A DNA stretch of 64,000 nucleotides from Bathymodiolus brooksi (taxonomy: Eukaryota > Mollusca > Bivalvia > Mytilida > Modiolidae). Shown piece by piece: positions 54,401 to 64,000 of this stretch; the first letter of the stretch is position 1, and each line of letters begins with the position of its first letter. The stretch lies in NCBI GenBank assembly GCA_963680875.1, contig OY804585.1, positions 31,610,186-31,674,185 on the forward strand, given 5' to 3'. Below the pieces are notes generated by a model. It saw nothing but the letters and a program-made list of their open reading frames with translations. It was not told where the DNA came from and made no database searches. Made by a program: the position numbers and the translations under genes.

Positions 54401-56719
54401 GGGTTCAAAGGGGGTGGGTTTACTATAGAATCCTATGGGAAAGTTGAAATTTCGTACATTAATGTTGATAACTTCTAAATGGATAATGATAGAGACATAA
54501 AATTCTGTGTTTTCAAAATTTTCGAGATGTCTGCCAATTTCAAAATGGCTGCCAAAACACGGCATAAAAAATGGGCGTTAAAAATTCAACATTGTCCGAT
54601 ATCATCAAAATTATATATGTGGGTAGATAATGATGTCCCGAATTGATTCAAGACATTGACAAATTTCTACCAGTCGCCATTTTCAAAATGGCCACCACAA
54701 TACCGCACAAATTTAACATTGTCCGATTTCAATGACATTTCATATGTGGGTAGATTATGATGTACCAAATTGATTCCTGACATCGAAAAATTTCTACCGG
54801 TCGCCATTTTCAAAATGGCCACCACAATACCGTACAAATTAAACATTGTTCGATTTCAACGTCCTGAATTGATTCCTGACATCGAAAAATTTCTACCGGT
54901 CTCCATTTTCAAAATGGCTGCCACAATACCGCAAAAATTCAACATTGTTCGATTTCAAAGGTAGCTTTTGATTTATTTTTTAAACCTGTTGTCAGTGGCC
55001 GGTTTGGGAGACTCCATAATCATTAGATTATAATCATATCTTGTTGTATTATGAGATGTAAAAAGTACTAATATTTCTTCTTTCTTAATTTCAGGTCGGA
55101 TTGATTTTTATGACCGATATGGTGTTGTACGTGATGTCATGCAGAACCATCTGACAGAGTTACTGGCCCTGATTACAATGGATCTTCCTGTAGATATTAC
55201 CGATCAAAAATTGTTGGAACAGAAAAGATTAGAATTGCTAGAGAGTGTTGAGAAGGTGGAAAGTAAAAACATCTTGCTCGGACAATATGTACAATATATT
55301 CAGCAGGCGGCGGATGAAAAAGATAATACTACCCAATCAATGAAAACCCCAACATATGCTAGTGTGCTTTTGAAAATTCTTAGTCCAAGATGGCACGGGG
55401 TACCTATCGTCATGGTTTCTGGAAAACATTTAGATGAAAGGTCTAGCTTTATCAGAGTTTTATTTAAAAACGACAGATTTTGTGTTTCTGGCTGCGACAA
55501 ACTGAATGGATCAAATTACGACAGTACTAGACAAATAATTTTTCAAATAAATCCTAATGAATTGCCGTCACCTGGAATATTAATTTCCAAGAATTTATTT
55601 AAGCCATACCTTCCAAATTCTTTAAAGGAATTGGCCATTTCTACTGGACATACAGGATTATATGGACAAAGCATTAACGACTTTAATTTTTATATTCCAA
55701 CAGTAGACAATGATGCTTATACAGCCGTGGTTGAGGATTTGTACCTTGGAATAAAAACTGGTTTTGTCAGTACTGAAAGATTATCTAAACTTTGGCAGAT
55801 ATGGTCAAGAGCCATTGAGGAAACATCTTCTGTTATTCCAAGGAAATATTTGGAGAATGGGGACCAATCTTTAAATTTTATCATACATCCAGACAAACTG
55901 CAATTTTTGAGACCAAGTTTAATTGACTTAGATGAAGGCAATTTTCAAAAAGCTTCAAAATACTCAAGTATTCCTTCTACCTACCTTGGTCAGCCTCTTG
56001 TTGTCAGAGAGGAGGCAGATTTACTACAATTATTGGCCAATCACATTCAGGCATCAGTTTGGCAATCATTACAAAATAAACATGACTTTCACATTGCAGT
56101 CTCTGGAGGCAAAACACCAGGGAAACTCTTCAAAATATTAGCACAAAGGCAGTTACCATGGCAACATGTTCATTTATGGGTTGTAGATGAAAGATGTGTC
56201 TCTTTAAACGACGAAGAATCAAATTTTAATTTGCTGTACAAAGAGCTTATCAAGCATGTAGATATTCCTTACATTAACATCCATCCAATGCCAGTAGATA
56301 ATCTTGGAAGATTTTGTGATGAATCGGACAAAAACGATAAAACTTACGAAGAAAAGCTAAATTATTTTACAAAATTTAAGCTTAACTATATTTTACTAGG
56401 AGTAGGTACTGATGGACATACTGCTTCGTTGATGCCCTATTCTGATTCTCTCAAAGAAAAAATTAAACATGTCACTTACACGAAAACGAAACAATCAAAT
56501 ATAAAAAGAATGACATTGACTTATAATATTATAAACAATGCACAACATATTTCAGTTTTAGTAACAGGAATGCATAAAAATAAAATTTTGACAGAATTAT
56601 TAAATGATAGAAATCCATTACAGTACCCAATACTGGGTGTTAAACCACACAAAGGAAATTTAACATTTTATTTTGATTATGATGCTTGGATACCAACAAT
56701 TTTAAATTTTTATACATGA
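48422..56719 (+). CDS. H6PD: GDH/6PGL endoplasmic bifunctional protein (hexose-6-phosphate dehydrogenase), three exons
   Basis: Exons 48422-49062, 49936-50027 and 55095-56719 join in frame through GT-AG introns to 785 aa (human 791). A hydrophobic N-terminus (first ~15 residues) fits an ER signal peptide. The dehydrogenase half has the nucleotide-binding [12 protein letters not shown] (30-41; canonical GASGDLA), LEKPFG, the substrate-binding RVDHYLSK (197-204) and [11 protein letters not shown]. The lactonase half has [10 protein letters not shown] (about 577), [17 protein letters not shown] and GTDGHTAS. The enzyme oxidises glucose-6-phosphate and hydrolyses the lactone in the ER lumen, supplying NADPH there. 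All hallmarks are intact. The last exon is unusually long (1625 bp). Intron 2 (5.1 kb) is almost entirely repeats. Confidence 0.96.
49091..49330 (-). mobile_element. SINE copy in H6PD intron 1 beside a G-run
   Basis: After a G16-like run (49091-49106) the SINE starts at ACAGTTTTATTGGTGGAGGA and reads through CACCTCGCCTGAGTGG to a head ending ATACAATCACGGC. Reverse orientation. Confidence 0.7.
49660..49830 (-). mobile_element. Diverged SINE copy in H6PD intron 1
   Basis: TGATGGTCAGTTTTACTG, GGAGGGAACCAGAG and GGCACTGATTGTGCAGG keep the SINE order, with large deletions. Confidence 0.55.
50028..51094. other. H6PD intron 2, first part
   Basis: It includes the inverted copy of the 36987-37140 element at 50526-50684. 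The remainder is unassigned AT-rich sequence without coding potential. Confidence 0.5.
51095..51975 (+). repeat. Tandem repeat, about 5 x 168-183 bp, H6PD intron 2
   Basis: CTGATATTTGGTCACAAG recurs near 51193, 51361, 51544, 51712 and 51889. Each unit carries CCCATCAGATTCCTACTTCC-like and GATTTTTATACACATT blocks. The array starts after CTGTCCGTCCGTCC and ends in GCGGGGGTATCATAAG, ends like those of the 601-1369 element. The frames inside are not genes. Confidence 0.85.
52002..52506 (+). repeat. Five nearly identical 101-bp tandem units inside a dispersed repeat
   Basis: GTTCATCTTGTTGTGTCTGT starts units at 52002, 52103, 52204, 52305 and 52406. Flanking sequence to 52555 (ATTATTGACCATCACTGT) matches the single-copy relatives at 40010 and 57525, so the middle of one repeat copy was amplified. 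The 64-aa frames are spurious. Confidence 0.95.
52640..53862. mobile_element. Non-coding element with GTATTTAGGGTTGCATAATG termini
   Basis: GTATTTAGGGTTGCATAATG near 52645 is the inverse of CATTATGCAACCCTAAATAC ending near 53855. Just inside, GGGGTGCACATTATA (left) pairs with GTGTGCATTATGCAC (right). The 1.2-kb interior has no transposase. Confidence 0.7.
53866..54126 (-). mobile_element. SINE copy, near full length, H6PD intron 2
   Basis: From AGGGTTATGATGG through GGTGGAGGAACCGG and GTACACCTCGCC to CATACGATCCCGATCATG. It abuts the preceding element. Confidence 0.75.
54150..55015. mobile_element. Element with GTCTCCCAAAC termini and internal tandem repeats
   Basis: Left AAGTCTCCCAAAC (54150) and right GTTTGGGAGACTC (about 55003) are inverted. 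A microsatellite (ATT/TCC/TTTC runs) covers 54186-54257. Three to four units containing CATTTTCAAAATGGC and ATTCAACATTG-like blocks fill 54540-54960. It ends about 80 bp before H6PD exon 3. Confidence 0.7.
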
Positions 56720-56844
56720 GAGTTTTATTTATAAATGTTGATTTTAAAATTATATAATTGTTTATTGTTGTCTTGCTACCAGATTCGGCCAACACTATTG
56801 GTGTTCCTGTTGAATTTGTGTGATTATGGTAATTTGCTAGGAGG

Positions 56845-56985
56845 AGGGTTGTGGTGTGTAACGCTACTTTCAACAATATTTCAGTTATATCGTGGCGACC
56901 AATTTATTGGTGGAGGAAACAGGAATACTCAGAGAAAACCACTGACTCATCGCAAGTCATTGACAAATTTTATCACATAAAGACT
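56845..56985 (-). mobile_element. SINE fragment in the H6PD 3' flank
   Basis: Starts GTTGTGGTGTGTAACG, has GGTGGAGGAAACAGG, and stops at TTTATCACATAA without the head. AATAAA at 56994-56999, just after it, is the nearest canonical polyadenylation signal for H6PD. Confidence 0.65.
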
Positions 56986-58520
56986 TTGTTAGGAATAAAT
57001 TAAAGGATATGGATATAAATGAACTTGAAAGATTGTCAATTTTACACTTAGACAGAAATTAAAGTGCTGTCTTAACTGATCTACACCATGCATCTTTGTT
57101 ACAAGTCAAAAGCTTCAAAACAACTATTAGTCTTAGGTCAAACAGATTTGGTAGGTTGCAATATCTCTGCTCTCATATTTGATATTGTTCTACAAATGTA
57201 TGTCATTTGTCTTTTACCAATTTCTCATTGTCTAATATATATTTTGTTACCACTAATTTGTGTGATTACCATAGATCAAGATCGTTCTGTGATACCCCAG
57301 TTAGGTCCCACAAATTCGGTTGTTTGTTGTATCTTAAAATCCTCTTCTCATATCAATATAGATCACATGACTTCTATATTTATTTCATATTTGTATTGTC
57401 AATCCAAGGGACATCATTTTGTTTGTTGACACTTATCTAATACTGCATAATTCTTATTACTCCAGGTCCAGTTATCAAGGAGGGGGGATAATTCCCATTA
57501 ACTGGATTTACTTCACCACATTTTTGTGTCTATCTCAAGCCAGAACCTGGATTTCCAATGTAATACGTTTAATTGTGTCATGGTCTTTTTTGTGTTGCAC
57601 CAGTTAAGATGAGAGGTGATTGTTCGTATTGTTGATATATATTGGTGGAATTGTTGACCATCACTGTTTTAACTTTTTTTCATAATACCAACATATCCTG
57701 TGAGATTTCTGTCACTCCATTCATCATTAAGACAACAACTGTTTAAGAACTGTTATCAATACATGTATTTTAATACTAGAACATTTCACAGATCAGCAAA
57801 GACGGTGTGAATGCCATGGTCATCATGTAAGGCAGCTGGGTTTATATCTTCCTTAAGATGGGAGTCTGTAGTGAGGTGTACTAGATACAACTTAATGTGA
57901 CAGCAGTGACTTGTGGTGTTAAATCCTATCCAAAAACTTTGTCATTTTTCAATATCTTCATTAGACATTACCTACTTTCTGTTTGGGTAATTAGCTTCTT
58001 CCACAGTTTTCAATGAATGCAGATCTTTATAACTTTACAGAATGTTTGCACAAAGCCACACATGTTGAAGATATGCACCTGGCATTATTCATCATAAAAT
58101 TTGAAAGCAATGTAGATAGTATCTCCTCATTGCTTCATGCTCATCGACATATATTCTTAAATTGATATTTTTATATAAAACAAACTATAGACACTCACGT
58201 AAATTTTGTGGTAAGATTGTTTCACTCACCTGGTTATAAATTATTGTTAGTCAATAATTTATGTACCTGTATATTAAATTGTGGGTTTAATCAGATGTGT
58301 GGTTTCTAAAAGGTATTTGAACATTTCTCCATTGTTACTTTTAAATATTTTACTGTCGTGGTTGCCATTCTTAAATTTCTGATCATCATTGAAAAAAAAA
58401 CTTTGTTGAGGGTCATCATGATTTCTGATCATGACAAAAATTTCGACACATCCATTCAAGGATGAAAAGCTTGTATTCATTTTCCATATGGTCCAATGTT
58501 ATTCTATAATAACTCAATGG
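56986..58520. other. Downstream of H6PD
   Basis: No gene is recognised. It contains a dispersed-repeat copy at 57525-57675 (GCCAGAACCTGGATTTCC ... GTTGACCATCACTG) and a short SINE fragment around 57870-57920. Other frames are short and AT-rich. Confidence 0.5.
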
Positions 58521-58522
58521 TT

Positions 58523-58860
58523 AAACTCAATCTTAACTATTCGGCCATTCTCGCTACCCTGCAAATAACCTTGTACGTACATAGTAGAAATTCTTCTTAA
58601 ATTGTTTGCCGGAAGCTAAGTTAAGCCACACAAAAATATAGTCCACGAAAATCCAATATGGAAGACATACTAAGTAAAATCTAATCATGCAAAACTAATT
58701 AAAACTGTGATTGAAATATAGAAAATTGTTTAAAATATAACTTTATCAAACTTTCATGTTACTGACTTGTGAAAAGTAGTGCGATTTATGCGCCTAATGC
58801 ATACAAGGTTATTTGCAGGGTAGCAAGAATGGCCGAGTAGTTACGATTGTGGTTAAACTA
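58523..58860. mobile_element. MITE with ~60-bp inverted termini
   Basis: TTCGGCCATTCTCGCTACCC on the left (58540) is matched by an inverted GGGTAGCAAGAATGGCCGAG on the right (58818), with ATAACCTTGTA inside. About 215 bp separate the arms. No coding sequence. Confidence 0.8.
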
Positions 58861-58904
58861 AGTCATGCAGTGGTGGCCATCTTGGATTAGTAATTTGTTA
58901 ATCT

Positions 58905-60045
58905 GCTATACCATATTAGTTATCTGTTAAAACATATTAGTTATCTGTTTTTAAAGATTAGTTATCTATTTTAACAGATTAGTTATCTGTTTTAAAAGAT
59001 TAGCTATCTATTTTAACAGATTAGTTATCTGTTTTAACAGATTAATTATCTGTTTTAACATATTAGTTTTCTGCTTTAACATATTAGTTATCTATTTTAA
59101 CAAATTAGTTATCTGTTTTAGCATATTAGTTATCTGTTTTAACAGATTAGTTATCTATTTTAACAGATTAGTTATCTATTTTAACAGATTAATTATCTAT
59201 TTTAACAGATTAGTTATCTATTTTAACAGATTAGTTATCTGTTTTAGCAGATTAGTTATCTATTTTAACAGATTAGTTATCTATTTTAACAGATTAGTTA
59301 TCTGTTTTAGCAGATTAGTTATCTATTTTAAGATTAATTATCTATTTTAAGATTAATTATCTATTTTAACAGATTAGTTATCTGTTTTAACAGATTAGTT
59401 ATCTATTTTAACAGATTAGTTATCTATTTTAACAGATTAGTTAAAATAGATTAGTTATCTATTTTAACAGATTAGTTATCTATCTTAACATATTAATTAT
59501 CTGTTTTAAAAGATTAGTTATCTGCTTTAGCATATTAATTATCTATTTTAACAGATTATTTATATTTTTTAACAGATTAGTTATCTGTTTTAACATATTA
59601 GTTATCTATTTTAACAGATTAGTTATCTATTTTAACAGAATAGTTATCTGTTTTAACAGATTAGTTATCTATTTTAACAGATTAGTTATCTGTATTAACA
59701 GATTAGTTATCTATTTTAACAGATTAGTTATCTATATTAACAGATTAGTTATCTGTTTTAACATATTAGTTATTTGTTTTAACATATTGATTATCTGTTT
59801 TAACATATTAATTATCTGTTTTAAAAGATTAGTTATCTGTTTTAACAGATTAGTTATCTATTTTAGCAAATTAGTTATCTATTTTAACATATTAAAAATT
59901 TGTTAGAGCATATTTAGTTATCTCTTAACAGATTAATTATCTGTTTTAACAGATTAAATATCTGTCTCAACAGATTAGTTACCCGTTTTAATAGATTGAT
60001 TATCTGTTATTTCATTAGTTATCTATTTTAACAGATTAATTATCT
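58905..60045 (+). repeat. AT-rich minisatellite, about 50 x 21 bp
   Basis: The unit is ATTAGTTATC followed by TRTTTTAACAG, with A/G and C/T variants and a few shortened units (for example 59326-59355). Its AT content is about 80 percent. Confidence 0.92.
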
Positions 60046-60702
60046 TTATTTATTTAGAGAGGATTTTGCTGACAGCCGACAACTGTGATCGTTTTCCTCT
60101 AAGTACATGTATGGTAAATACATCATCTGAGTCAATGTAATGGTTATTGCAAATGCTAAAATGACAAGACAGAATATAATGGAATAGTACTATGTTACAA
60201 GATAAGTTATCTGTTATAAAAAGATTAGTAATATTTATACATGTGGCAGTCGAAAAGAGAAATATCTCGGGAGTGTAACGATATAATTGGGTCAGCGAAA
60301 GGATCACAAATAAGCGAAAAATATTGAGGCGAAGTGGGGAAGGGGTAAAGGGCAGATGTTTACCTTGAAGTAAGGAAGAGGAGGGGGCATATATTTTTTG
60401 AATGAAACAAGTGCCTGTGGTTCAGATAGAACATATAGAACGCTGTGCGACATACGATACGGGAGCAAATTAATTTAACAAAAGTGTGAATTTCTACAGA
60501 AATAATCAGAATAAACATAACTTGAGGTCATTAAGCATAAACAAATCCAGGAATTTGTTAGGAGCGGGGGCATCCATGTCCCATGGACACATCCTTCTTT
60601 TATTTCAAGTTGTTAGCTCTCCTGACCATTTATTCAGATAAATACCCATATACAATTACGATTTCATATCCATATAACTTACATTTCCATATAGACCCCC
60701 CC

Positions 60703-60743
<41 letters not shown>

Positions 60744-61104
60744 CTTAATGGTCACATTTCAAAATTGACCAGTTGCAGCTTTTCTCCTCTAATAAACACC
60801 CCAATTTCAGTAATGATTTTCACTCATTTTTCAATCAATCTTGCAATGTCAATTAAAAAGCAACCTATCAACACATTTAAGTTAAAATGGCTTTTAAAAT
60901 TAAAAAAATAAATGTACATTATATTTGTGTGCTTCACAAGTAAAACTCTTAAATGACTTCTGTTACTCTTATACACACATCCCCACCCGTCTTTTTTGGG
61001 AATTTTTCTACACCTCGGTGCATATGTATATAATGCATTAGAAAAAATACCAACCAACATTTTCATGTCATTTTCTTCCAAATTACATGTAGAACACAAC
61101 CAAC
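60046..61104. other. Low-information region with a CT microsatellite
   Basis: A C-run and (CT)n tract lie at 60696-60744. No gene is recognised; minus-strand frames here overlap the array or the G-tract. Confidence 0.5.
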
Positions 61105-61153
61105 GGGGGGGGGGGGGGGGGGGGGGTGGGGGGGGGGGGGGGGGGTGGGAGGG
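61105..61153 (+). repeat. Poly-G tract (G22 T G18 T GGG A GGG)
   Basis: Nearly pure G for 49 bp. It could form stacked G-quadruplexes and is a likely site of assembly error. The proline- and glycine-run frames across it are artefacts. Confidence 0.9.
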
Positions 61154-62158
61154 CAATGTTTGCGCCCCATTAGTCAAGAGCTGTGTTATATATACCTGCC
61201 TATACACATACAATACCCTTCAAGTAAAATAAGATCTATGCAAATATTCATAATTTCACCTCTTAAAACCACTTTCATGGCTTAAATTCAATTTTTATGT
61301 TACATACAATTAGTTCTTCCTACTCTTTTACTTTTACCACTCTAATTTAAAGGGGACGAAACTAACAAGGCCAAACTGACTTCTAAATTCAAAACTTTTA
61401 TTCTTTTAAATATTTTTTCATGTTATATTGCATAAAAAACAATGTCTTATTTTCCAACAATAATTTCTATTTAAATTGTCTCAACTTTTTCCATTAAATA
61501 TTTACAATTTTTTTATTTGTCAACAGGGCCTTGGGAGTCTAGGCTTATAAATATGTTAAATCTGTGATTATATTCCAAAGTAGGTATTTATTATTAACTC
61601 CTGCACATTCCACTTGCAAATTGCCTACTGATGAGTCCCAAATGCAAACGGAAGTGTTGCAGATTCAAACACATATAATATCGCACGCTAAAATAAAAAT
61701 GCTTTATATGTACAATGTCAAAGGAGTGTAAACTTTCCAATGATGCCTATTCACAAACAGTATTTCAACTGTCAGCTACATGTATTTGAACAAACATATT
61801 TAATTTAAAGAATATTTTATTCAATAAATGAATTGCATTGGATAGCAGGACATGCCTATATATATCCTCTCCAAAAAATATCAAACAAAATGATCTATAA
61901 CGTGTGACCTTTGCAAAAGACACTATGAAATATTGACATCCACACTTGCCTTTTGTACAGCACATTTCTGTGTCCACACTTGCCCTCAGGCAACACTTGT
62001 AACAAATTAGAAAAATATACTGTTGTGGCCCTTGCCTTCCCAACTATCTTAATCTAGTGATTGCATTAATTGTCGACTTATTTGTCGTTATTAAACTGAT
62101 AAACAGGATAAGAGAGATAAATCTTGTACGTTTGTGTTACATCTTTAAAAGGTTGTTT
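61154..62158. other. Intergenic stretch without a recognised feature
   Basis: AT-rich. The frame at 61765-62043 (minus) shows no family signature. Confidence 0.4.
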
Positions 62159-62581
62159 TCATAGGTAGATTTTAATACGACACCGGGTGCCTACTTTCGG
62201 TTTTGTATTTATTTTAGATGACATGTATGCTTTATAGGTATTTACCACGTACAAAGTAAGTTCTAATAACTGTTCTTTATTGAGGTTGAAATTGTCAACT
62301 TTCTCCACTTTTCTAAAGGCACGTAATTGATCAAAACGTCTATTAAAAAAAGGAACACTAAAATATTTATGGACACCAAACATTCTATTTCATAATCTCA
62401 TGGCCTTTTGGTGTAAATTCTTTATGAAAAATGTTAATTCTCGTACGAGAAAAGAAAATTGCTTGAACACGGAAAAATTTAGTATGTCGCTATGATAAAA
62501 TATATTCGTATGTCTCTTGCTCATGCTGGTATATCTCAATCCTTGAAAAACAAATGTCAAATACTCAAATATATAGATCAC
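62159..62581 (-). pseudogene. Unrecognised coding-like stretch, one in-frame stop
   Basis: Two minus-strand frames (62581-62390 and 62383-62159) are in the same register and separated only by a TGA and two codons. Together they give about 138 residues of normal composition, rich in Phe, Lys and Arg, such as FLVRELTFFIKNLHQKAMRL and VPFFNRRFDQLRAFRKVEK. A T-rich stretch ending CAAG at about 62543 could be an acceptor. I do not recognise the family. It may be a decayed gene, an exon with a real stop, or a retroelement relic. Confidence 0.35.
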
Positions 62582-62714
62582 AACAAAACAGCTGGTTTTA
62601 TTAAAAACAAAAAAACAGACATAGGCTTTAGCAAAAGGAATTGTTTAGCTTAGGTTTTTTAAATGTTGAAACAGCTTTGATTAAACCATGCTCACAAGAT
62701 CTCTAAACACCGAA

Positions 62715-62975
62715 AATTAATGACATGCTCCCCTCGAGTGCGTGAGTTCGACCCGGTCGGGTCCGTCGGGTTAAACCAAAGACTATACAATTTGCTAAGC
62801 ACACGACATTCGGGGATATAATAGCCAAGACGGGTTGGCTCGGAATCAGGATAATGTGTTCGAGTGGAGTGACATGCATACCATGGGCTGATGTTTCAGC
62901 CAGCTAGCACTAACAAATCCAACTAAAGCGTGTTGGTATACCGGTAGTACAAAGAGGACATCATCATCATATCAT
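62715..62975 (+). mobile_element. Second tRNA-derived SINE family, TCA-repeat tail
   Basis: GCGTGAGTTCGACCCGG is B-box-like. It is followed by GCTAAGCACACGACATTC, GTGGAGTGACATGCATACC-like text and a tail CATCATCATATCATCG. Only one copy is in the window. It differs from the common SINE throughout. Confidence 0.6.
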
Positions 62976-62982
62976 CGAAATG

Positions 62983-63140
62983 TAGGGTTAGGTTAAGGGT
63001 TATGGAGTTTAAAGCCATTTTCAACAATATTTAGTTTATATGATGGCGGTCAGTTTTATTGGTGCAGGAAACCTATTACCCCGAGATAACCACCGACCTG
63101 CCGAAAGTCACTGACAATTTTTTTGTACCGAGAACACATT
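62983..63140 (-). mobile_element. SINE copy of the common family
   Basis: Begins AGGGTTAGGTTAAGGGTTATGG, has GATGGCGGTCAGTTTTATTG and CCACCGACCTGCC, and lacks the head. Confidence 0.7.
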
Positions 63141-63782
63141 TTGAGCCTAAATATATTTGACCTTTAACCTTTTAAAGAACATAATACAGTAAGACAACGT
63201 TTGGACAAACATATATTCGAAAGGGACAAATGTTCGGATTAGACAGGTTAAATTTTCAAGGATGTCAGATAATTTGACTAAATATGATGTTCTTTTTTTA
63301 CACAGGAGTCCGATTTTATATTCATTAATTGCTTCAGACATATTCCACTGTAGTTTCTGATTGGCTGAAAAATATTATATGATGTTAAAAAAAAAATCGA
63401 CATAATTGTGTTATTAAAGAAAGAAATCTGTGGTTGTTTATTTTCCTACAATACATTTGTTATGATCAACCATATATAAGGGTGAGAATGCCATTTGCTA
63501 AGGGTCAAATGCCCCCTTTTCCACTATCGTTAGCATCTTTCAGAAGTGATATATATTGTAATGATTCATGAAACCCGATTTTTTTGTAGCGATCGTTAAC
63601 GTCAAACATGTCCAATGGAAAGACAAATTTATCGTTACCGATATTTTGAGCAAACATTTTTACCGTTAATCATTTTACATGATACCCCATTCACAGCTTT
63701 CTATATCATCTAAAACATTCAAAAATAAACTCTGTTGTTTCTTCTTTTTATCAATATATATAAATGCTTTTATGTTATTTTC
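63141..63782. other. No recognised feature
   Basis: AT-rich sequence without a convincing reading frame or repeat. It could be intronic if the frame at 63784 is an exon. Confidence 0.35.
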
Positions 63783-63783
63783 A

Positions 63784-63976
63784 GATCATATCAAAGCAAG
63801 CAATAGACAATCAACAAATAATAATTAAAAAAGGCAATTTGACGACAGCTTGTCGCAGTAGGATCAGAAAAATGTTACAGTGTGGTGAAAAAGCAAATAT
63901 ATATTTGTACAACTACATGTACATACAATGTATGATGACTATATTAACGACAATATCGATAATAATATTTCTTTAA
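63784..63976 (+). CDS. Possible terminal exon of an unidentified gene
   Basis: A good acceptor (TATGTTATTTTCAG, ending 63783) is followed by an open frame of about 64 codons that starts I-I-S-K-Q-A-I-D-N-Q-Q and contains TACRSRIRKMLQCGEKANIY. The last 20 residues are hydrophobic. I do not recognise it and no upstream exon can be assigned, so chance is quite possible. Confidence 0.2.
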
Positions 63977-64000
63977 GCGAAATCAATAACTCTCAAAATT

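Noticed and set aside
60824..61232. Polyproline / polyglycine proteins
   Set aside because: They exist only because of the poly-G tract.

Overview
The window is nuclear DNA from an animal. Coding exons are separated by introns with GT-AG borders, intergenic DNA is AT-rich, and LINEs, tRNA-derived SINEs, foldback elements and minisatellites are dense. The dispersed repeats look like those I know from mollusc (especially bivalve) genomes, so a mollusc is my best guess. The species cannot be fixed from the sequence. I see no tRNA, rRNA, CRISPR array or bacterial feature.

Four conserved genes can be reconstructed. (1) MFSD5, a 12-TM major-facilitator protein, minus strand, intronless coding region, 8945-10300. 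(2) METTL1, the tRNA m7G46 methyltransferase, plus strand, six exons, 21824-29716. (3) ISOC2-like isochorismatase-domain hydrolase, minus strand, four exons, 32119-41767. (4) H6PD, the ER glucose-6-phosphate dehydrogenase/6-phosphogluconolactonase, plus strand, three exons, 48422-56719. METTL1 and ISOC2 converge with about 2.4 kb between their stop codons. All exon joins keep frame and give proteins of the expected length (252, 203 and 785 aa). The genes are unrelated housekeeping functions and do not form a pathway.

Layout: 0-1.5 kb, SINE with a nested repeat. 1.7-6.8 kb, a near-complete LINE with a 14-bp target-site duplication. 8.1-10.4 kb, 38-bp array and MFSD5. 11.8-16.4 kb, LINE relics, one split by a foldback element that carries a RecQ-like exon, plus arrays. 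16.7-21.1 kb, hAT-like elements and a rearranged inverted-repeat complex. 21.8-29.7 kb, METTL1. 32.1-41.8 kb, ISOC2 with two large intronic minisatellites. 41.8-46.3 kb, a decayed Ginger-like transposon with another element nested in it. 48.4-56.7 kb, H6PD with a repeat-filled second intron. 56.7-64 kb, MITE, 21-bp array, low-complexity tracts and an unrecognised coding-like stretch.

The most striking feature is in ISOC2. The 3' part of exon 3 together with its 5' splice site has been tandemly amplified into about 59 copies of a 63-bp unit filling intron 3. Most copies carry a strong donor (CAG|GTAAGA), so the authentic donor is the first of dozens of near-identical ones. In the same gene, the 3' splice site of exon 2 has also been duplicated in tandem.
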